A stretch of DNA of 64,000 nt from assembly GCA_031399165.1 (NCBI GenBank), contig JANNOO010000046.1, positions 47,217-111,216 of the forward strand, read 5' to 3'. The notes beneath the pieces were generated by a model, which saw only the letters and a program-made list of their open reading frames with translations, was not told the origin of the DNA and did no database searches. Source of the DNA: JAKFWI01 sp031399165 (GTDB taxonomy: Bacteria; Pseudomonadota; Alphaproteobacteria; Caulobacterales; Aquidulcibacteraceae). This document shows positions 58,480 to 64,000 of the stretch, in pieces (within the stretch, counting starts at the first letter, position 1; each line of letters starts with the position of its first letter). The position numbers and the translations under genes were made by a program.

Positions 58480-59586
58480 TTACTTCGCGGCGTCCTTGAA
58501 GCAAGAGCCAACCGTGGCAAGGCCCGCATCACCAATACAGGCCATGTTTTCATAGTTGAAATGGGCCGAGGCAACGCATTGGTAATATTGTAATTGCGCG
58601 CTTTGCAGGCAGCCGTTGGTGATATTGTTGTTGAGCAGGGCGCTGGTTTCCGCCGGCTTATCTTCAGTGGCGTCGAGCGCATACATCGCCGCCAGGCTCA
58701 GCATGGCGCCGCGAATGCTGGCGCCGCCGGTGGTGGTGGACCAATTGTAGTTCTGGATCGGCGCCGGCAAGGCCGTAAGCGTGGCTGTTGTCGTGGGATC
58801 CTTGGCGTTGAACATGGTCCAGAAATGCGCGCCGCCGAAACTGGCCGGATCCGGCGCGCCAGCGCCAGCCGAGACCTTGAGGCGATCGACGAGTTCAGGC
58901 GTCAGCGGCGGGGCCGAAGCCTTGGACGCCGCAGCTTTCAACCGCGTAAGGCGCGGGGCGGACGGACCGGAGAGAGCCTTGCCCCATTTGACGTTCTGCA
59001 CTTCGCGGGCGCGCTGCTTCACGCGTTCAGCGGCGCTATTCACGCGCTCCGAATCGGCGCCGGCGGCGCGGACAACGTAATCGGTCGCCTTATCACCGCC
59101 AGCGATCGTGCCGGCGTAATTGCTGTTGTTCATAAGCGCCTTGACGACGCGCTCCTTGCCGTAGGCGGCGGCGACCTTGCGGATTTCCTGCACGAATTGC
59201 TCGTTGCGGGCGGCGGTCAACGCGCCATAGGCGATGAAGCCCCGGGTGAGCTGATCACGATTGAGGTCGGCGGCTTTATCAAGCGCGCGTTCGAGATCTT
59301 TCGCGTCCTGGATCGAACCGCCATTAATGGCGTCGACATCGGATTGAAACGCTGCGTAGGCCTGGATCGAGGCGGCCAGAGGCTCCGTAATGGCTGGCGG
59401 CGCCGGCGTGGCGACGGCCTCTTCCACAACTGGCCTGGCCGCCTTTTTGGACGCGGCTTTGGCCGGCGCCTTGACGGGTTTAGCCGCCACGGTCGTAGGA
59501 TTAGGCTTCGCAGGCGGGGTTTCCGCCGCAGCGGCAAGCCCAGCAAAAGCAACAAGGGCCGCCGTAGCAGCCAACAATGCCTTCAT
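58480..59586 (-). CDS. Large secreted protein of unknown function
   Basis: A 368-aa secreted protein: signal peptide (ALLAATAALVAFAGLAAAA), a Lys/Ala/Pro-rich linker (KPVKAPAKAASKKAARPVVEE), then a helical domain (AAFQSDVDAINGG, RALDKAADLNRDQLTRGFIAYGAL) and a C-terminal Cys-bearing part (NNNITNGCLQSAQLQYYQC, NMACIGDAGLATVGSCFKD) with four Cys likely disulfide-bonded. No family name is recognised; similar proteins appear restricted to Caulobacterales. Separated from sufE by a hairpin. Confidence 0.55.
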   Translation of the reverse strand: MKALLAATAALVAFAGLAAAAETPPAKPNPTTVAAKPVKAPAKAASKKAARPVVEEAVATPAPPAITEPLAASIQAYAAFQSDVDAINGGSIQDAKDLERALDKAADLNRDQLTRGFIAYGALTAARNEQFVQEIRKVAAAYGKERVVKALMNNSNYAGTIAGGDKATDYVVRAAGADSERVNSAAERVKQRAREVQNVKWGKALSGPSAPRLTRLKAAASKASAPPLTPELVDRLKVSAGAGAPDPASFGGAHFWTMFNAKDPTTTATLTALPAPIQNYNWSTTTGGASIRGAMLSLAAMYALDATEDKPAETSALLNNNITNGCLQSAQLQYYQCVASAHFNYENMACIGDAGLATVGSCFKDAAK

Positions 59587-59714
59587 GGTGTTCTAGCCTC
59601 CAAGTTCCGCCCGCAGATGATCCCAAAATTCGGGGACTCGGCGAATCCGTTCTGTGTCATCGACCATAAGAAGTTAAGTAGTTTTAGCATTCGTAAAGCA
59701 GAGCTTTCTTATCC

Positions 59715-60962
59715 GTGCCCGCTCCGTCTCATTCCGCGCGATTTGTGGCTTCCGTAAGGGAATCGGCGGACTCGGCCGTGGCGGCGCTTTGGATCGTGGC
59801 GAGCATCATGCTGGGAGTCGTGGCGCTGCGCACGGGGCTTTCGCAGCTCCTAACGGCTAGTGCAGTCGGCCTAGCCCTTTTACCCGCAGCCGCGACGCTG
59901 GCGGTGCGAGACAAGCCCGGCTGGCGCGAACCATGGACCTGCTTTGCCTGGACCGGATTCGCCAGCGCCGCTTGCGCCTGCACGGGCGGGTTTGCCTCGC
60001 CGATGGCTGCCGCCTTCCTGCTCGCGCCGGCCTTCGCCGGGCGGGGTGCGCCGTGTGCGGAGGCGGCGTTCTTTGCGGGCGTTGGGTATTTGGCCGCTGG
60101 CGCCGCAGCGCTGACGGGGCGGGACGAATTGGCCGCTGGCGTTTTGCCATCGCTAGGGGCGCTGCTGAGCATCCTTTCCGCTGGCGCGCTGATCGCCGCC
60201 GGGCGGCGCAGGCCGTGGCGGGTTTTTGTTCCGGTTGCGCGGAAAGCCGAGATCGAGCCCGAGACGCCGGCTGATCCGGGCGCGGCGCAACGCAAGCGCA
60301 TCGCGGAACTCAGCCACGAACTGCGTACGCCGCTGACGCATATCATCGGCTTTGCGGACGTGATGCGGCAGCGCTTGTTTGGACCCATGCACGATAAGTA
60401 TGGGGAATATATCGAACTGATCCATGCCAGCGGGCAAAACCTGCTGGAGTTGGTCAATCGCCTGCTTGATCTCTCGCGCATCGAATCTGGCAAGTTCGAA
60501 TTGCGCCGCGAGGAATTCGACATCGCGCTGCTGGCCGATGAAGTGTTCCGCCTGAACGAGCAGAGCGCGGAAGCTAAAAATGTCGAGCTGACGCTGGAGC
60601 CGGTGACGTTGCCGCTGCAAGTTAACGCCGATCCGGCTGCGATGCGCCAGATCATGATCAACCTCGTATCCAACGCGATCAAGTTCACGCCGGAACGCGG
60701 GCGTGTGGTAATGCATGTCTACGCGCACGACGGACGACTGCGCATCGAGGTGCAGGATAATGGGCCCGGCATCCCGGCCGACGAACGCGCGCGGCTAGGT
60801 AAAACATTCGAGCGGGGCGCGAGCGGGGCGGGCGCGGAAGGTTATGGGCTGGGGCTATCGCTGGTGCGCGCGTTCGCGGAGCTGCATGGCGGAACGCTGA
60901 GCTTCCACGACGCGCCGGGCGGCGGGGCGCTCGTGCGGGTTGAGACGCCGGTGTTTGTTTAA
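59715..60962 (+). CDS. Orphan membrane sensor histidine kinase
   Basis: A 415-aa histidine kinase: about six hydrophobic segments in residues 20-162 form a membrane sensor, then the HisKA dimerisation domain with His201 in ELSHELRTPL, IIGFADVM, and the ATP-binding HATPase domain (NLVSNAIKFTPE, the N box; VQDNGPGIPADE, G1; GYGLGLSLVRAFAELHGG, G2). No response regulator is adjacent, so it is orphan. The H-box family is that of PleC/DivJ-type cell-cycle kinases, but the sensor differs. Start GTG 59715. Confidence 0.88.
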   Translation: MPAPSHSARFVASVRESADSAVAALWIVASIMLGVVALRTGLSQLLTASAVGLALLPAAATLAVRDKPGWREPWTCFAWTGFASAACACTGGFASPMAAAFLLAPAFAGRGAPCAEAAFFAGVGYLAAGAAALTGRDELAAGVLPSLGALLSILSAGALIAAGRRRPWRVFVPVARKAEIEPETPADPGAAQRKRIAELSHELRTPLTHIIGFADVMRQRLFGPMHDKYGEYIELIHASGQNLLELVNRLLDLSRIESGKFELRREEFDIALLADEVFRLNEQSAEAKNVELTLEPVTLPLQVNADPAAMRQIMINLVSNAIKFTPERGRVVMHVYAHDGRLRIEVQDNGPGIPADERARLGKTFERGASGAGAEGYGLGLSLVRAFAELHGGTLSFHDAPGGGALVRVETPVFV

Positions 60963-61804
60963 GTCGGCCGCGCCGCGAGGAACGCCTGCGCCACGGCCAG
61001 ATCGCCGATCTCCACGTAATAGCGCTCGGTGCGGCCGCCGCTAAGGGTCAGCACGATCTCGGCGGATTCGCGCGGATCGAGGCTGCCCATATCGGCGAAC
61101 AATTGCGCGGGCAGCGCGATCAGGGTGCGTGGCGGTTTGTCTTTGACGCGCTCCACGCGCACGGCGCTGGCGAGCCAGCTGGACGCCATCGCGCGTGGCG
61201 GCGCTGCGGCGGCGAGGCCGCTGGAGCGGACAACGCCCGGCACGTCGAGGAATGGGCGCGCGGCGCGCGCGCGATCGCGTACGAACACCTGCGTCGAAAC
61301 CGGCGTCACGACGCCGGGCAGGGATAATTGCAGTTCTACGTCCGTTCCGTCGGTGCGCAGGCCAAAGCGCGCGGCGCCGAGATCCTGCCACATCATCCAG
61401 CCTTCGAGATCCTGTGTGCGTCGAACGCGCCAACTGCGCGCGGGGCCGGGAAGCTCCATCTGAAACATGCGAGACCAGCCAAGATAACCGGCCTTCGCGC
61501 TCTGCGCCGCCTGCGCGAGCAGCGCGTCATCGCACGCGCGCGCGCGGCCCATCTGGACGGCCTTGGCTGAGACTTCGTCGAGCCGCGTATCAGTCCAGCC
61601 ATCGCGGGCAGCGATGCCGCGCGCCTGTGTGGTGGTAGCGGTCAGGGCCACGCGCACGGGCGGGCCAAGCAGGGCGCATTTCTGGTCAGCCGCCAAAAGC
61701 GCCGTGCGTTCCGCGAACAGGCCAGCAGCCGCATTGGACTGGGGCGCGGCCTTAGCGCTGCCGGCGCAAAGCGCCATGCCCATGGCCGTTAGTACCCGTT
61801 TCAT
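60959..61804 (-). CDS. Secreted protein, unknown family
   Basis: A 281-aa secreted protein (signal peptide ending AKA) with a repeated-looking, mainly beta C-terminal part and two paired cysteines early (QKCALLG and RACDDAL). It contains WSRMFQMELPGPARSWRVRRT and a late LTLSGGRTERYYVEIGDL. No family name can be given. Its stop overlaps that of the convergent histidine kinase gene (TTAA, 60959-60962). Confidence 0.5.
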   Translation of the reverse strand: MKRVLTAMGMALCAGSAKAAPQSNAAAGLFAERTALLAADQKCALLGPPVRVALTATTTQARGIAARDGWTDTRLDEVSAKAVQMGRARACDDALLAQAAQSAKAGYLGWSRMFQMELPGPARSWRVRRTQDLEGWMMWQDLGAARFGLRTDGTDVELQLSLPGVVTPVSTQVFVRDRARAARPFLDVPGVVRSSGLAAAAPPRAMASSWLASAVRVERVKDKPPRTLIALPAQLFADMGSLDPRESAEIVLTLSGGRTERYYVEIGDLAVAQAFLAARPT

Positions 61805-61884
61805 ACGCTTAACCCGGCTTGGGAAGGGAAAGGCTTACCGTTACCATCGAGGCGTTGCGGCGAAGTGAACGCCTGATCACAAAT

Positions 61885-62253
61885 ATGGCCATGGAGACCG
61901 CCGCTTTGCCCGTTGAGGAGCTAAAGACCTGGATCTGGGCGCAGGCGCTGGTGCGGCGCGCCCAGGTCGGCGGGGCGTTCGCCACGGTCGCCCGGCGCGG
62001 GGATTCGGACGCCGGCGCGGTGCTGGTGAAGGTGGCGACGATGAATGGAAAGGCAATGCTCTACGCCCCGGCCCAGGACGGGGAGGGCCAGCGCATCTGG
62101 CTGAACCTGTCCAACGGCGCGCTGGGCGACGAAGAAGCCGCGATCGACGCCTATGCGCGCAAGCGCGGCAATACCGATCCGGATTTATGGGTGATCGAGA
62201 TCGAGGACCGCCAAGGCCGGCATTTCCTGACCGAGCCGGTGGACCGCGGCTAG
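61885..62253 (+). CDS. DUF1491 family protein
   Basis: A 122-aa alphaproteobacterial protein of the DUF1491 family: LKTWIWAQALVRRAQVGGAFATVARRGDSDAGAVLVKV, then an acidic middle and DPDLWVIEIEDRQGRHFL. Cytoplasmic, function unknown. ATG 61885 is preferred because the family match begins just after it; the frame is open upstream. Its TAG stop overlaps the stop of the convergent TIR gene (CTAG at 62250-62253). Confidence 0.78.
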   Translation: MAMETAALPVEELKTWIWAQALVRRAQVGGAFATVARRGDSDAGAVLVKVATMNGKAMLYAPAQDGEGQRIWLNLSNGALGDEEAAIDAYARKRGNTDPDLWVIEIEDRQGRHFLTEPVDRG

Positions 62254-63665
62254 TCGTTGATGCCTAGCCGCTTCAGTTCGGCGTCGGCGTCTTTGTATCC
62301 CTGCTCCGACGCCTTCTTGTAAAACGCCACGGCCTCATCGAGGCTCTTTGACATGCCTTCGCCGCTCTCGGCCATCTTGCCCAGATTGAAGGTCGCATTG
62401 GCGTCGCCCATGTCGGACGCCCTTGTGTAAAGCTCGACAGCCTTGGCGAGGTCTTTCTCAACGCCCCAGCCATTATAATGCATCCAGCCGACGCCGCGCG
62501 TGCCCACGGCTGACCCTTCGTCTGCCAGCTTCTGGTACCAGAGCATGGCTGTCGGATAATCCTGCGGTACGCCGCGGCCGTTCTCGTACATCCAGGCGAG
62601 GTTGAACTGCGCGTTCTGGTAGCCTTGCTCGGCGGCCTTGCGCAGGTAGGCGAGCGCTTTGACATCATCTTTCTGCGCGCCATCGACGCCATTCAGATGA
62701 CGCGTGCCCAGATCGAATTGGGCGCGGGAATCTCCGCCATCAGCTGCTTCCTGCAACATGTTGTCTGACAGGGCCTTGTCCGCGGTGAGGCCGCCGCTTC
62801 CGTCTTTCTGGTAGAAGTGTAAAACATAGGTGGCCATAGCCACACCTTGCCCTGCGGCCTGCTCGCACCATTTGCGCGCCTCTGCCGCATCAGCTGAAAC
62901 ACCCACGCCGACGTCATATGCGAGGCAAAGCAAGAGCTGGCCAAGCCCATCACCAGTACTGGCGCCCTTGCGCATCTCGTCGATCGAACTGGTTTGCAGG
63001 GCGGTCTCGATTAGCGGCCTCACGTCCATCGAGCCGAGTTGTTTCTTGCTGAGGCCGTAGCTGTCGGCGGCGGTGGCGGCCGGGCCGGCTTGCTCCGAGT
63101 CCGGCAAATCTCCGCCGGTATTGTCGCCGGAAATCTGCGCGACGGCGGCGATCGCCAAAACCGCGATCAACGCGACGCCGCCGATCTGTAGCCAGCGCGC
63201 ATTACTCTTCTTCTGCGTCGCTGACGGCGCCGAGAACGCTGCCCGCCGTGGCGGGTTTTTCGCGGCCGGGGCGGCTTCGGCGCCGCGGAGCGCCGCAAGC
63301 GCCCGCACGACGCGTTCGAAGTTTTCCGCGCCGCCATTGGGCCAATCACTCAAATCCTCGGCCTGCATGGCGCGGAAACCGAGCGGGGCGTCGATCTTTT
63401 CGATCAGGATCGGCACCAGCACGCCACGATCACGGCCGACCGAAGCCTCATCCAGCACCCAGGGCCGCGCGCTGGACGCCTGTGACCAGACGACGATGAC
63501 CGCCTTGGCCTCATTCAGGACGCGGCCGATCTTCTGGGCGTATTGTTCGCCCGGCAGCAGTTCCGGGTCCCACCAGACATCGAAGCCGCGCTCTTCGAGC
63601 GCCTTGGCAAGGCGCTCGACCTTGGGCCGGTCGTCCCGGGAATAGGATACAAATACGTCCGCCAT
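62250..63665 (-). CDS. TIR-domain, transmembrane, Sel1-repeat protein
   Basis: A 471-aa protein with three parts. Residues 1-135 are a TIR domain: DVFVSYSRDD, GFDVWWDPELLPGEQY (BB-loop region), AVIVVWSQASSARPWVLDEA, where Glu73 in WVLDE fits the catalytic Glu of NAD-cleaving TIRs. A transmembrane helix follows (WLQIGGVALIAVLAIAAVA, about 175-195), then at least five Sel1-type repeats (for example GDANATFNLGKMAESGEG, GVPQDYPTAMLWYQKLADEGSA). This is the plan of TIR effectors that couple a membrane sensor to NAD cleavage, and possible defence function is inference. Confidence 0.85.
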   Translation of the reverse strand: MADVFVSYSRDDRPKVERLAKALEERGFDVWWDPELLPGEQYAQKIGRVLNEAKAVIVVWSQASSARPWVLDEASVGRDRGVLVPILIEKIDAPLGFRAMQAEDLSDWPNGGAENFERVVRALAALRGAEAAPAAKNPPRRAAFSAPSATQKKSNARWLQIGGVALIAVLAIAAVAQISGDNTGGDLPDSEQAGPAATAADSYGLSKKQLGSMDVRPLIETALQTSSIDEMRKGASTGDGLGQLLLCLAYDVGVGVSADAAEARKWCEQAAGQGVAMATYVLHFYQKDGSGGLTADKALSDNMLQEAADGGDSRAQFDLGTRHLNGVDGAQKDDVKALAYLRKAAEQGYQNAQFNLAWMYENGRGVPQDYPTAMLWYQKLADEGSAVGTRGVGWMHYNGWGVEKDLAKAVELYTRASDMGDANATFNLGKMAESGEGMSKSLDEAVAFYKKASEQGYKDADAELKRLGIND

Positions 63666-63770
63666 CGGCCCCTCCGCCGCGAGTCACGCTTCTTTACCAA
63701 GCCGGGCAGAGCAGCGCCATTCGCCGAAAACTTAACTTTTCCTGTGTATGGTCGTCCGGCGAAGAAAACG

Positions 63771-64000
63771 ATGTTATTTTTACTCAATAACCAGTTGCTG
63801 GACGTGTCCGCCGAGGTCGAAGACCTGGCGGCCGAGGCCGCGCGTGAGCGTCGGCTCACGCCGAGCCTCTATAAGGCGGTGCAGATCGGCCAGCGGCTGC
63901 TCTATGCCGCAGGGTCGTTCGAAGAGGCCAATCCGTCGATCGTTAAGCGCATGGCGGCGACCATCGCGCTCTCGTCCGAGGCCAATGCGGCGCTTTTCGT
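63771..64000 (+). CDS. Partial gene at right edge, unknown
   Basis: The frame from ATG 63771 runs off the window (76 codons visible): LFLLNNQLLDVSAEVEDLAAEAARERRLTPSLYKAVQIGQRLLYAAGSFEEANPSIVKRMA. It is a helical, charged protein of no recognised family. It begins divergently from the TIR gene, 105 bp apart. Confidence 0.5.
   Translation, partial: MLFLLNNQLLDVSAEVEDLAAEAARERRLTPSLYKAVQIGQRLLYAAGSFEEANPSIVKRMAATIALSSEANAALF

Noticed and set aside
59668..59684. TTAA-N7-TAGC near the histidine kinase start, as a second CtrA box
   Set aside because: The second half-site mismatches at two positions; not convincing next to the perfect box at 26292-26306.

Overview
This window is high-GC, densely packed alphaproteobacterial chromosome, most likely Caulobacterales (Hyphomonadaceae-like). 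The evidence is the gene families and order: ruvC-ruvA-ruvB, then ybgC-tolQ-tolR-tolA-tolB-pal-ybgF-tilS-ftsH, a Rieske/cytochrome b/cytochrome c1 operon, a two-gene metH, alphaproteobacterial families (TIGR02302/DUF4175, DUF1491, UrcA, DUF502) and one perfect CtrA-type box. I saw no rRNA, tRNA, CRISPR array, prophage or insertion sequence. No gap longer than about 300 bases lacks a gene.

Layout. 1-1.4 kb: a TonB-dependent receptor (cut by the window edge) divergent from a beta-propeller phytase. 2-5.5 kb: Holliday-junction genes ruvC, ruvA and ruvB, with a NUDIX hydrolase and inorganic pyrophosphatase between ruvA and ruvB; RuvB has Val where the Walker B Glu is expected. 5.5-13.5 kb: an accessory block with an orphan antitoxin, an AT-richer HEPN/AbiU2-like gene, a large inverted repeat, a ParD/ParE module with a frame-broken toxin, an APC permease, an exported methyltransferase, a rhodanese lipoprotein, a lectin-like protein and small envelope or stress genes. 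13.6-22.2 kb: the Tol-Pal envelope cluster, tilS and ftsH. 22.3-26.3 kb: two paralogous membrane-anchored coiled-coil proteins around a secreted protein, with the CtrA-type box upstream. 26.4-31.3 kb: hemF, trmL and the bc1 operon. 31.5-41.7 kb: BLUF photosensor, ClpP-like protease, apt, def, a DUF4175 giant, lysA-lptM-argH, a TlpA thioredoxin, and mlaC/mlaA.

41.7-48.2 kb is a tightly coupled methionine operon: an ArsR-methyltransferase fusion behind a perfect 20-bp palindrome, metF, a B3-type metallo-beta-lactamase-fold gene, and metH in two parts, all joined by ATGA overlaps or abutting codons. 48.3-55.6 kb: CHAP hydrolase, a voltage-gated cation channel with an unusual selectivity filter, a TerB/DnaJ protein, an amidase, rimO, bfd-bfr iron storage and rpsD. 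55.6-57.3 kb: ppk2 followed by a vapBC cassette bracketed by two 103-bp copies of the ppk2 3' end, which looks like an integration scar. 57.3-64 kb: DUF502, sufE, secreted proteins, an orphan histidine kinase, DUF1491, a TIR-TM-Sel1 protein and a partial gene.

The items most worth following are the vapBC cassette inside duplicated ppk2 ends, the CtrA-boxed coiled-coil pair, the lactamase-fold gene locked into the methionine operon, the RuvB Walker B substitution, and the channel filter. All functional statements are read from sequence by eye; no database search was run.
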